DNA of 11,734 nt from JBKPRX01 sp046734795 (GTDB lineage: Bacteria; Actinomycetota; Thermoleophilia; Gaiellales; Gaiellaceae). The stretch is from contig JBKPRX010000021.1 in the NCBI GenBank assembly GCA_046734795.1, positions 1-11,734 on the forward strand, read 5' to 3'. Each line of letters opens with the position of its first letter. The first letter of the stretch is position 1. Below the pieces are notes generated by a model. The model had not been told where the DNA came from, made no database searches, and was given only the letters and a program-made list of their open reading frames with translations. Positions 1 through 6,297 of the stretch are shown one piece after another. The position numbers were made by a program, and so were the translations under genes.

Positions 1-963
1 CTCGGGCACGGGATCATGCACATGACGACGAACCATCCGGCGAAGGTCGCCGCGCACATCGCTGCGCTCGATCTCGTCAGCGACGGTCGCGTCGAGTTCG
101 GGATGGGCGAGAGCGCGAGCGTCACCGAGCTCGAGCCGTTCGGCGTGCCCTTCGAGGAGAAGCGCGCGATCTTCGAGGACGCAGTGCGTGCGGTGATCCC
201 GATGTTCGGCGACGGCGGCACGAGCTACGACGGCGAGTACTTCAAGTTCCCGGCGCGCAACGTGCTGCCGAAGCCGCGGCAGAAGCCGCACCCGCCGCTC
301 TGGGTTGCGTGCTCGCAGCTCGAGACGATCGAGTACGCGGGGACACGGGGGCTCGGCGCACTCGGCTTCCAGTTCGTGAGCGCAGATGCCGCGCACGCCT
401 GGGTGCACGCGTACTACAACGCGCTGACGAAGCGGCTCGACAAGCTCGCCGAGTACCAGGCGAATCCGAACATCGCGCTTGTCTCGATGTTCATGTGCGC
501 GCCGACCGACGAGGAAGCGCGTGCGCGCGCCGACGGCGTCACGTTCTTCCAGTTCTGCCTCCGCTTCTACGCGGGCAGCCGCGACCGCGAGCGGCCGCCG
601 CCGGGCGCGCTCAACATGTGGAACGAGTATCTGAAGTGGAAGGCGGAGAACGAGGAGCAGGTCGAGCGTGCGCTCTCCGGCGGCTTGATCGGCTCGCCCG
701 AGACGCTGCGCAAGAAGCTCCGGAAGTTCGAGACGTCGAACATCGACCAGGTCGTGCTCTTGAATCAGGCTGGCCGCAACACGCACGCCGATATCTGTGA
801 CAGCCTCACGCTCTTCGCGCGCGAGGTCATGCCGGAGTTCCACGAGAACATCCCTGCGCACGAGGAGTGGAAGGCAGGCGTGCTCGCCGGCGAGATCGAG
901 CTCGAAGAGGTCGACACCGAGGCTTTCACCGCGCGCTACGGCGCGAAGGCCGTCAAGGTCTAG
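1..963 (+). CDS. LLM-class flavin-dependent oxidoreductase, 5'-truncated
   Basis: The reading frame is open from the first base, so the N-terminus lies outside the window; 320 residues are visible and stop at TAG 961-963. The ATG at 16 falls inside conserved sequence (LGHGIMHMTTNHPAKVAAHI), so it is unlikely to be the true start. Bacterial luciferase-like features visible are the TTNHP segment, LDLVSDGRVEFGMGES (the strand and loop after the barrel's flavin-side helix), a PHPPLWVA segment near residue 100, and a C-terminal GLIGSPETLRKKL followed by DQVVLLNQAGR. That last pair is where this family typically ends its TIM barrel. Such enzymes use reduced FMN or F420 to oxidise organic substrates in the cytoplasm; the substrate and cofactor cannot be told from the sequence. 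It is separated from the next gene by hairpins, so it probably belongs to an upstream transcription unit. Confidence 0.9.
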   Translation, partial: LGHGIMHMTTNHPAKVAAHIAALDLVSDGRVEFGMGESASVTELEPFGVPFEEKRAIFEDAVRAVIPMFGDGGTSYDGEYFKFPARNVLPKPRQKPHPPLWVACSQLETIEYAGTRGLGALGFQFVSADAAHAWVHAYYNALTKRLDKLAEYQANPNIALVSMFMCAPTDEEARARADGVTFFQFCLRFYAGSRDRERPPPGALNMWNEYLKWKAENEEQVERALSGGLIGSPETLRKKLRKFETSNIDQVVLLNQAGRNTHADICDSLTLFAREVMPEFHENIPAHEEWKAGVLAGEIELEEVDTEAFTARYGAKAVKV

Positions 964-977
964 CGCCGCTGCACCGT

Positions 978-1000
978 CGCCGAGGCGATGGGCCTCGGCG
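978..1000 (+). terminator. Hairpin A: 9-bp perfect stem after the LLM gene
   Basis: CGCCGAGGC (978-986) pairs perfectly with GCCTCGGCG (992-1000) around the 5-base loop GATGG, starting 14 bases after the stop codon. There is no T-run, so it is not a classic intrinsic terminator; GC-rich U-less terminators are commonly proposed in actinobacteria. Its right arm shares bases 995-1000 with the left arm of hairpin B, so the two stems cannot form at once. Confidence 0.55.
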
Positions 1001-1043
1001 CCGGAGCGGCAAACCGGCTGGCCGCGCGCCGCTCCGGCGCCGA
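995..1043 (+). terminator. Hairpin B: 16-bp perfect stem before the acyl-CoA dehydrogenase
   Basis: TCGGCGCCGGAGCGGC (995-1010) is perfectly complementary to GCCGCTCCGGCGCCGA (1028-1043), with a 17-base loop that can itself fold (CGG 1015-1017 with CCG 1022-1024). It is the strongest inverted repeat I found in the window. It lies 100 bases before the acyl-CoA dehydrogenase start and competes with hairpin A. It may be a terminator or processing structure for the LLM transcript, or an attenuator-like switch in a longer leader. No T-run follows. Confidence 0.55.
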
Positions 1044-1142
1044 ACTCTGGCTCCATCTGCGCCGGTGCAGCCGAGCATGAACCGCTTGTGTTGAGTTGCC
1101 GTTACGACACAGTGACTTCCCCTTAAAGGCACAATCCCGGGC

Positions 1143-2324
1143 GTGGCTTGGGACGCTCTCACCGATGAGCAGCGCGAGATCCGCGAGCTCGTCCGGACAC
1201 TCGCGCGGGAGCGGATCGCGCCGCGCGCGGCGGAGATCGACGAGTCGCACGAGTTTCCTTGGGACGTCGTCGAGCTCTTTCGCGAGCACGAGATCTTCGG
1301 GTTGCTCTACGACGAAGAGCACGGCGGGTCCGGCACGGGGGCGCTGCTGTCGCTCGTCGCGATCGAAGAGGTCGCGAAGGTCTGCGCGACAAGTGCGCTT
1401 CTCTTGGCCGTACAGGAGCTCGGCAGCCTCGGGCTGAAGCTCGCCGGCACCGACGAGCAGCGCTCGAAGTACCTCCCGCGGCTCGCGACGGGCGAATGGC
1501 TCTGCGCGTACGCGCTCACCGAGGCCGGCAGCGGCTCCGACAGCGCGGCGATGCGCTCGACTGCGCGGCGCGAAGGCGAGTACTACGTCCTGAACGGGAC
1601 CAAGCGGTTCATCACGAACGCGGGCGTCGCGAACCTCTACACGGTCTTCGCGAAGACCGATCCGGACGCAGGCCACCCGGGCATCAGCGCCTTCCTCGTC
1701 GAGTCCGACGCGCCCGGGTTCGAGGTGACGCGGCTCGAGCCGAAGCTCGGCATCAGCGGCTCCACGACCGGCGAGCTCGCCTTCGACGAGTGCCGGATCC
1801 CGGCGGAGAACTTGCTCGGCGACGAGGGCGAGGGCTTCCGGATCGCGATGCGGATCCTCGATCGCTCGCGGCCGGGGGTTGCGGCGCAAGCGCTTGGGAT
1901 TGCACAGGGTGCGACCGACTACGCGCTCGAGTACGCAAAGACGCGCGAGACGATGCGCAAGCCGATTGTCGAGCACCAGCTCATCGCTGCGAAGCTCGCC
2001 GACATGGAGACGATGTGCGAAGCGGCGCGAGGCGTCCTTTACCGGTTCGGGCAGATGGTCGACGCGGGCGTTCCCGACGCCGAGCTGACGAAGGCGTCTG
2101 CGATGGCGAAGCTGATCTGCGGCGACGTCGCAATGCAGGTGACGACGGAAGCCGTCCAGGTTCTGGGCGGCTACGGGTACATCAAGGAGTATCCGGTCGA
2201 GCGCTTCATGCGCGACGCGAAAATCACGCAGATCTACGAAGGGACGCAAGAGATCCAGCGACTCGTGATCGCACGCGAGATGGTGAAGGAGAGCCGCGCG
2301 TTTCTCCTCGCAGGCGTCGGCTAG
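1143..2324 (+). CDS. Acyl-CoA dehydrogenase
   Basis: A 393-residue cytoplasmic flavoenzyme of usual family length that oxidises an acyl-CoA to the 2,3-enoyl-CoA, passing electrons from FAD to electron-transfer flavoprotein. The three domains are visible: N-terminal helices (about 1-118), the middle beta-domain opening with the signature YALTEAGSGSD (123-133) and FITNA (156-160), and the C-terminal helical domain ending with QVLGGYGYIKEYPVERFMRD and IYEGTQEIQ. Glu366 in YEGT is at the catalytic-base position of short/medium-chain and butyryl-CoA dehydrogenases. The sequence favours a short or medium-chain or branched acyl-CoA; exact specificity is not readable. The start is GTG 1143; an AAAGG lies 13 bases upstream. 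Its stop is followed after 11 bases by the dioxygenase, with AAAGGA inside the gap, so they are one operon. Confidence 0.95.
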   Translation: MAWDALTDEQREIRELVRTLARERIAPRAAEIDESHEFPWDVVELFREHEIFGLLYDEEHGGSGTGALLSLVAIEEVAKVCATSALLLAVQELGSLGLKLAGTDEQRSKYLPRLATGEWLCAYALTEAGSGSDSAAMRSTARREGEYYVLNGTKRFITNAGVANLYTVFAKTDPDAGHPGISAFLVESDAPGFEVTRLEPKLGISGSTTGELAFDECRIPAENLLGDEGEGFRIAMRILDRSRPGVAAQALGIAQGATDYALEYAKTRETMRKPIVEHQLIAAKLADMETMCEAARGVLYRFGQMVDAGVPDAELTKASAMAKLICGDVAMQVTTEAVQVLGGYGYIKEYPVERFMRDAKITQIYEGTQEIQRLVIAREMVKESRAFLLAGVG

Positions 2325-2335
2325 AAAGGAACGAG

Positions 2336-3247
2336 ATGAAGCTCGAAGGCATCCATCACGTCACGTGCATCACCGGCGACGCGCCTCAGAACGTCGAGTA
2401 CTACACGGGCCTTCTCGGCCTGCGGCTCGTGAAGAAGACCGTCAACCAGGACGACCCGAGCGTGTACCACCTCTTCTACGCAGACGAGCGGGGCGACGCG
2501 GGCTCCGACATCACGTTCTTCGAGTATCCGGGCGCTCGCCGCGGGCGAGCGGGTGCAGGGATGGTGCACACCGTCGTTTGGCGCGTCGGTTCCGAGGCCG
2601 CGCTCGACTTCTGGGCCGAACGTGTCGGCGGCGCGCGCGACGGCGACCGCCTGCGCTTCGAGGATCCGGAAGGCCTTGCGCACGAGCTCGTCGTCGATAC
2701 GAGCAGCGACGAGCCGTTGATTGCCGACCATCCGGAAATTCCGCGCGAGCTTGCATTGCACGGGTTCGAAGGCGTGCGCGCGTACACGCACGATCCCGAG
2801 CGAAGCCGGCCGTTGCTCGAAGGCGCGCTCGCGTTCGAGCAGCTCGGCGAGGCCACCTGGGAAGCACGAGGCGAAGACCGTGGCGGCTGGATTGCATACG
2901 ACTCGCCGCCCGAGGAGCCGGGCATTCCCGGCGCAGGCACCGTCCATCACGTCGCGTGGGCGACGACGATGGACGAGCACGAGACCTGGCGGCGAGCCGT
3001 TGCGGAGGCGGGCTATCAGCCGACGCCGGTGATCGACCGCTTCTGGTTCCGCTCCGTCTACTTCCGTGAGCCGAGCGGAGTGCTCTTCGAGCTCGCGACG
3101 CTCGGGCCGGGCTTCGCGACCGACGAGGAGCCCGAGCACCTCGGCGAGAAGCTCGTCCTGCCGCCGGCGTTCGAGCAACTCCGCGAGCGGATCGAGCCGG
3201 TACTGACGCCGCTGCCGGATCCGCGCGCGAGCTGGTCTCGCCGTTGA
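2336..3247 (+). CDS. Ring-cleaving dioxygenase, VOC superfamily (MhqO/MhqA/PcpA-like)
   Basis: A 303-residue protein with two tandem vicinal-oxygen-chelate modules. It opens with MKLEGIHHVTCITGDAPQNV, and the second module has GTVHHVAWAT (201-210), FWFRSVYFREPSGVLFELAT (236-255) and GPGFATDE. The presumed Fe(II) ligands by analogy to PcpA-type hydroquinone dioxygenases are His8, His205 and Glu252. All three are present, so it should be active: it would insert O2 into a hydroquinone-like ring and open it. The substrate is inferred from family, not seen. AAAGGA (2325-2330) lies 5 bases before the ATG, a good ribosome site. The 3' end overlaps the next gene by four bases. In Bacillus subtilis, dioxygenases of this family (MhqA, MhqE, MhqO) are quinone and hydroquinone resistance genes, and mhqE adjoins an esterase gene, mhqD; the same pairing occurs here. 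Confidence 0.88.
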   Translation: MKLEGIHHVTCITGDAPQNVEYYTGLLGLRLVKKTVNQDDPSVYHLFYADERGDAGSDITFFEYPGARRGRAGAGMVHTVVWRVGSEAALDFWAERVGGARDGDRLRFEDPEGLAHELVVDTSSDEPLIADHPEIPRELALHGFEGVRAYTHDPERSRPLLEGALAFEQLGEATWEARGEDRGGWIAYDSPPEEPGIPGAGTVHHVAWATTMDEHETWRRAVAEAGYQPTPVIDRFWFRSVYFREPSGVLFELATLGPGFATDEEPEHLGEKLVLPPAFEQLRERIEPVLTPLPDPRASWSRR

Positions 3248-3849
3248 GCCTCGACGCGCTGGAACGCCCGGCCGCCGGCGACGCGGCCGGTGCACTCGTG
3301 CTCTTGCACGGTCGCGGCGCGGACGAGCACGACCTCTTTCCGCTGCTGGACTACTTGGACCCACAGCGTCGTCTGCACGGGTACACGCCGCGCGCGCCGC
3401 TCTCGCTGCCGCCCGGCGGTGCGCACTGGTACATCGTCGAGCGCGTCGGCCACCCGCATCGCGAGACTTTCGACGCGGCATACACGCTCCTTGAGGAATG
3501 GCTCGCCGAGCTGCCGTTTCCGCCGGAACGCGTCGTGCTCGGCGGCTTCTCGCAGGGCGCCGTGATGGCATATTCGCTCGGACTCGGTCGAGGACGGCCT
3601 CGTCCGGCTGCTTTGACGGCGTTCTCCGGCTTCATCCCGAAGGTCGAGAGCTGGGAAGCCGAGCTCGAGTCGCCGTTGCCGCCGATCGCGATCGGGCACG
3701 GCGTCTACGACCCGGTGATTCCGGTGACCTTCGGTCGCGAAGCGCGCGATCTGCTCGGCATGGAGAACGTGCTTTATCGCGAGTACCCACTGCAGCACGC
3801 CATCGATCCGCGCTTCCTCGACGAGGTGCGAGAATGGCTGCCGCAGTGA
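3244..3849 (+). CDS. Alpha/beta-hydrolase, phospholipase/carboxylesterase family (MhqD-like)
   Basis: A 201-residue serine hydrolase of the short carboxylesterase family. LVLLHGRGADEHDLF (18-32) gives the oxyanion-hole HG motif, and GFSQG (101-105) holds nucleophile Ser103. Asp156 (in GHGVYDPVIP) and His185 (in YPLQHAID) complete the triad, so it should be catalytically competent. It probably hydrolyses an ester or lactone, perhaps a ring-fission product of the preceding dioxygenase; that link is inferred from adjacency. The start is TTG 3244, overlapping the upstream TGA as TTGA; there is no clear Shine-Dalgarno, which fits reinitiation after the upstream stop. No better start lies in frame before the conserved strand: the next candidate, GTG 3298, would cut it away. 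Confidence 0.87.
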   Translation: MSLDALERPAAGDAAGALVLLHGRGADEHDLFPLLDYLDPQRRLHGYTPRAPLSLPPGGAHWYIVERVGHPHRETFDAAYTLLEEWLAELPFPPERVVLGGFSQGAVMAYSLGLGRGRPRPAALTAFSGFIPKVESWEAELESPLPPIAIGHGVYDPVIPVTFGREARDLLGMENVLYREYPLQHAIDPRFLDEVREWLPQ

Positions 3850-4250
3850 CGCCGTTCGTGCACACGCTCCGTGTCCGTTACGGCGAGTGCGATCCGCAGG
3901 GCATCGTCTTCAACGCGAACTACCTCGCGTACTTCGACGTGTGCCTCACCGAGATGTGGCGAGAAGCGGTCGGAGGCTGGCAGGTGATGGTCGATCGCGG
4001 CGTGGACGCAGTCGTCGGCGAAGCGAACGTGAAGTTCCGGTCGCCCGCGCGGAACGACGATCTCCTCGAGCTGCGCATGCACGTCGCGAAGCTCGGCGAG
4101 ACGAGCATCACCACCGACGTCGAGATGCGCCGCGACGACGAGCTGCTCGTGGAGGCGTGGCTGCGGCACGTCGTTGTGGACGCGCAGACGTTCGAGAAGA
4201 CGCCCATTCCGGAGTGGCTGCGCGACTCGTTGTCGCGGTTCGCCGCATAG
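3834..4250 (+). CDS. Acyl-CoA thioesterase, 4HBT/YbgC hotdog family
   Basis: A 138-residue single hotdog domain, normal length for 4-hydroxybenzoyl-CoA thioesterase-like proteins. The diagnostic motif VRYGECDPQGIVFNANYLAY (14-33) carries Asp20, the position of the catalytic Asp in Pseudomonas 4HBT, followed by the Y-x-x-Y-F-D helix. It hydrolyses acyl- or aroyl-CoA to free acid and CoA in the cytoplasm, and would release CoA from products of this operon. The ATG at 3834 is preceded by GAGGTG (3823-3828), a perfect ribosome site at 5-base spacing, so the gene overlaps the upstream coding region by 16 bases. A GTG at 3846 overlapping the upstream stop as GTGA is a weaker alternative. Its TAG directly abuts the stop of the opposing gene. 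Confidence 0.88.
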   Translation: MAAAVTPFVHTLRVRYGECDPQGIVFNANYLAYFDVCLTEMWREAVGGWQVMVDRGVDAVVGEANVKFRSPARNDDLLELRMHVAKLGETSITTDVEMRRDDELLVEAWLRHVVVDAQTFEKTPIPEWLRDSLSRFAA

Positions 4251-5180
4251 CTAGGTCTGGACGACCTCGAAGTCGCTGCCGCGAAGCTTCGCAAGTGTGT
4301 GCAGTTGGCCGTTCGACCAGTGGGAATCGGGCGCGCCGCTGACGAACCAGGGCGAGCCGTTGTCCGCGAGGATCATCCCGTAGCGCTTGAGCGCGAGCGC
4401 GACGACGCGCGCTTGCGGCGGCAAGCCGCTGATGTCGACGTTCTGTTTCAGTCGCACGCGTAGCCCCATCGGCGGGAGTGCGGGATCGTCGGCTGAGCTC
4501 GCGTAGTGGCGCGCCGGGTAGACGTACGCGCGGCGAGTGTGCGGCGCAGTGAAGCGAAGCGCGTGGTCGATCGTGCCGCGCCGCACCTCGTCGTAGCGCG
4601 CGAGTCCGGGGAAGATCGCCAGTCCGGCGGCGTCCGCAGACGTCCAGCCGGCCGGACGAAGACGGGTCGAGCGGAGGCTCCAGATCGCGCCCGAGCCCGC
4701 ACGCCAGCCGCCGCCCGGGGTGGGGTAGAGCGCATACAGCTCGTAGAGCTTGCACGCGTCGCGGTCGACGAGGATCGCGTGGCGGTCGCCGTCGGCATTG
4801 CGTCCGCCTTCGATGTGGACGTTGCGCGGGATCGGATAGCCCCCTTTGTCGCTTTCGTCCGCGTAGCCGAACTGCACGCGTGTGCGCGGCGTCTTGCGCG
4901 TGACGACGTCGAACGGGATCCCGATCGGCTGCCCCGCGTAGAGGCCGGAGCCGAAGTCGGCGTGGACGCCGGCGTCGAGGCCGATCGACGCGATCAGCCG
5001 CTCCGAATCAGGCGCGACCGGCAGCGTGTCGACGCGCTCGTTCCACGGGCTCGTCGCGGGAAAGACGGGACACGCTCTCGCGCCGGGCAGCCGCAGCGCC
5101 GCTGCGCCCGACGCGACCGTCGCCGCAAGCGCGATCATCGCGAGCGCAGGTGCGAATGGGGTGACCCGCCTTCGCTCCAT
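4251..5180 (-). CDS. Secreted protein of unknown function
   Basis: I do not recognise the family. The 309 residues begin with a positively charged stretch (MERRRVTPF) and a hydrophobic segment at about 9-28 (Ala, Leu, Ile, Val rich), followed by ACPVFPATSPWNERVD. This is a typical Sec signal peptide, so the product is probably exported. After it only two cysteines remain, Cys37 and Cys143, which could form a disulfide. Notable motifs are GQPIGIPFDVV (83-93), IEGGRNADGDRHAILVD (123-139), GWTSADAAGLAIFPG (178-192) and a C-terminal SHWSNGQLHTLAKLRGSDFE. The GDRHAILVDRD...YELY pattern and aromatic-rich C-terminus look like a beta-rich extracellular fold. No catalytic motif can be named. The start is ATG 5180; a GTG five codons in (V6) is possible. 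A TACGTT box lies 7 bases before the ATG. Confidence 0.8.
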   Translation of the reverse strand: MERRRVTPFAPALAMIALAATVASGAAALRLPGARACPVFPATSPWNERVDTLPVAPDSERLIASIGLDAGVHADFGSGLYAGQPIGIPFDVVTRKTPRTRVQFGYADESDKGGYPIPRNVHIEGGRNADGDRHAILVDRDACKLYELYALYPTPGGGWRAGSGAIWSLRSTRLRPAGWTSADAAGLAIFPGLARYDEVRRGTIDHALRFTAPHTRRAYVYPARHYASSADDPALPPMGLRVRLKQNVDISGLPPQARVVALALKRYGMILADNGSPWFVSGAPDSHWSNGQLHTLAKLRGSDFEVVQT

Positions 5181-5187
5181 CGCGCTC

Positions 5188-5193
5188 AACGTA
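5188..5193 (-). promoter_or_regulatory. Candidate -10 box of a leaderless transcript (secreted protein)
   Basis: On the minus strand TACGTT matches TAnnnT and ends 7 bases before the ATG at 5180, so transcription would begin at the start codon. No clear -35 and no Shine-Dalgarno are visible. This would let the secreted-protein gene be transcribed apart from the upstream PLD gene. Confidence 0.35.
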
Positions 5194-5233
5194 CGCGATC
5201 GCCGTCGGTCGCGTGCGCTGCGCTCGTTGGTAG

Positions 5234-5247
5234 GCGCGCGCGCGCGC
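5234..5247. repeat. Alternating (GC)7 tract
   Basis: Fourteen bases of strictly alternating G and C lie in the 79-base gap between the stop of the PLD gene and the start of the secreted-protein gene. Such tracts can adopt left-handed DNA and are prone to slippage. In this GC-rich genome it may be chance. Confidence 0.6.
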
Positions 5248-5259
5248 CCTGCGGCGGTT

Positions 5260-6297
5260 TCAGGACGGAAGCTGCACCGGCAGATAGCGCTTGCGCAGCG
5301 CGTCGACATATGACGCCAGCTGATCTGCGAGCGACGCGTCGGCGACCTCGAGGACGTTCTCCGCGTTCTGCTCTCCCGAGTGCGAAAGGTTGAAGCTGCC
5401 GACAAAGACGAGGTCGTCGCAGATCGTCACCTTCGCGTGCATGTAGTCGTGCACGGAGCCGGGTGCGTACGGCGTCGACTGCTTGCCCGAGAACGCGCCG
5501 CGCTCGAGTGCGCCACGTAGCAGCGGCTCCTTCCAACTGACGTTCCCGTTCTCGCGCCACTGGTCGATCACCTCGCGGATCTGCGTCACGTCGACGACGC
5601 CGGAGACGTCGACACGACCGTCGTGGGCGACCTGTGCGAGCGTCCCGAGGATCGGTGCCGACGTGATTACAGGCGACGCGATGCGAACCCGGCGACGCGC
5701 GCTGCCGATCGCGTGGGCGATCTCGTGCGCGAGCTTCTCGCCGCGCTTGGGGCAGAACCACGGCCGGACGCTGGTCTCGCCGACACGCACCGCCGCGGTG
5801 GGCACGCGTCCGCTCTTCGAGACGTCGAGCGTCGTCCAGAGCTGCTCGAAGTCCTGCGCGAAGCAGCGTGCGAGCCCCGGCGACTCGACGGTGACGATCA
5901 CGTTCTCCTCGCGCGTCCACGAATCGACGGTCCAGTTCGTCGAGCCCGTCCACACCGCCGAGCCGTCGCGAATGACGTACTTGTGGTGCATGAGGTCGGG
6001 GACGCCGAGGATGCCGCGTGACTCGAACGGAAGCTCCGCAAGGATCTCCGGCCGCGTGCTCGGCGGTGGCGGCAGGATCTTGCCGTGGTCTTCGTTGTAT
6101 GCGAGCCGGATCTGTATGCCGCGTTTTGACGCTGCGATCAGCGGCTCTTTCACGACTTCGGCGAGCGGCGACGGAAGGTGCACGTCGTAAAGCGCGATCT
6201 CGAGGCTTCGCTGCGCCGCGCTCAAAAACGCGGCGAGGTCAGCGGCGATCTCCTCGGCGCGCTGGCCGCCGTCGTGCAGCGTGCGCAGCGAGATCAG
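5260..6297 (-). CDS. Phospholipase D-family protein, two HKD motifs; probable CTG start
   Basis: This is a two-domain PLD-superfamily phosphodiesterase, with both HxKx4D motifs intact: His104-Lys106-Asp111 (in HHKYVIRD, followed by GSTNWT) and His287-Lys289-Asp294 (in HAKVTICD, followed by GSFNLS), counted from the CTG. Such enzymes cleave phosphodiesters of lipids or nucleic acids through a phosphohistidine intermediate. No signal peptide is evident, so a cytoplasmic role is likely. The start is unusual: TTG at 6225 begins mid-domain (SAAQRSLEIALYD), while the frame continues upstream as LHDGGQRAEEIAADLAAF, family-like sequence. From an in-frame stop at 6391-6393 down to 6226 there is no ATG, GTG or TTG, so CTG 6297, overlapping the upstream TGA as CTGA, is the best full-length start (345 residues). 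A minimal alternative is 5260-6225. Confidence 0.85.
   Translation of the reverse strand: MISLRTLHDGGQRAEEIAADLAAFLSAAQRSLEIALYDVHLPSPLAEVVKEPLIAASKRGIQIRLAYNEDHGKILPPPPSTRPEILAELPFESRGILGVPDLMHHKYVIRDGSAVWTGSTNWTVDSWTREENVIVTVESPGLARCFAQDFEQLWTTLDVSKSGRVPTAAVRVGETSVRPWFCPKRGEKLAHEIAHAIGSARRRVRIASPVITSAPILGTLAQVAHDGRVDVSGVVDVTQIREVIDQWRENGNVSWKEPLLRGALERGAFSGKQSTPYAPGSVHDYMHAKVTICDDLVFVGSFNLSHSGEQNAENVLEVADASLADQLASYVDALRKRYLPVQLPS
6214..6235. repeat. 7-bp hairpin inside the PLD 5' coding region
   Basis: CGCCGCG (6214-6220) and CGCGGCG (6229-6235) are perfectly complementary around an 8-base loop CTCAAAAA. The loop contains the minus-strand TTG codon at 6225-6223 that might otherwise be taken as the start. 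The arms encode part of AAFLSAA. In the mRNA the TTG would sit in the loop of a GC-rich stem with no Shine-Dalgarno before it, which weakens it as an initiation site. Confidence 0.5.

Larger units (their letters stand above)
964..1142 (+). promoter_or_regulatory. Intergenic region: two hairpins then an AT-richer presumed promoter
   Basis: This 179-base gap holds hairpins A and B in its first half. The second half (about 1086-1135) is clearly less GC-rich and probably carries the operon promoter. TTGAGT (1091-1096) and TTGCCG (1097-1102) resemble -35 elements, but no good -10 lies 16-18 bases after either. CACAAT (1130-1135) sits 7 bases before the GTG start. AAAGG (1125-1129) could be a Shine-Dalgarno, but its 13-base spacing is long. 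No promoter is assigned with confidence. Confidence 0.35.

Noticed and set aside
960..2249. Long open frame (429 residues) antisense to the acyl-CoA dehydrogenase
   Set aside because: It is Arg-rich and lacks family motifs; long antisense frames are expected opposite GC-rich genes, and the sense frame is an unmistakable acyl-CoA dehydrogenase.
2321..3571. 416-residue open frame on the minus strand under the dioxygenase and hydrolase
   Set aside because: Low-complexity Arg/Ala/Pro composition, no domain, and it runs against three clearly coding sense frames.
4253..4267. 5-bp stem AGGTC/GACCT at the convergent stops as a terminator
   Set aside because: Too short and lacking a T-run, and it lies within the coding end of the secreted protein.
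4506..5393. 295-residue + strand frame opposite the secreted protein
   Set aside because: Arg/Ala-rich shadow. The minus-strand frame has a signal peptide and a compositionally normal protein.
6223..6225. TTG as the start of the PLD gene
   Set aside because: It lies in mid-domain and in a hairpin loop, and family-like sequence continues upstream to 6297.
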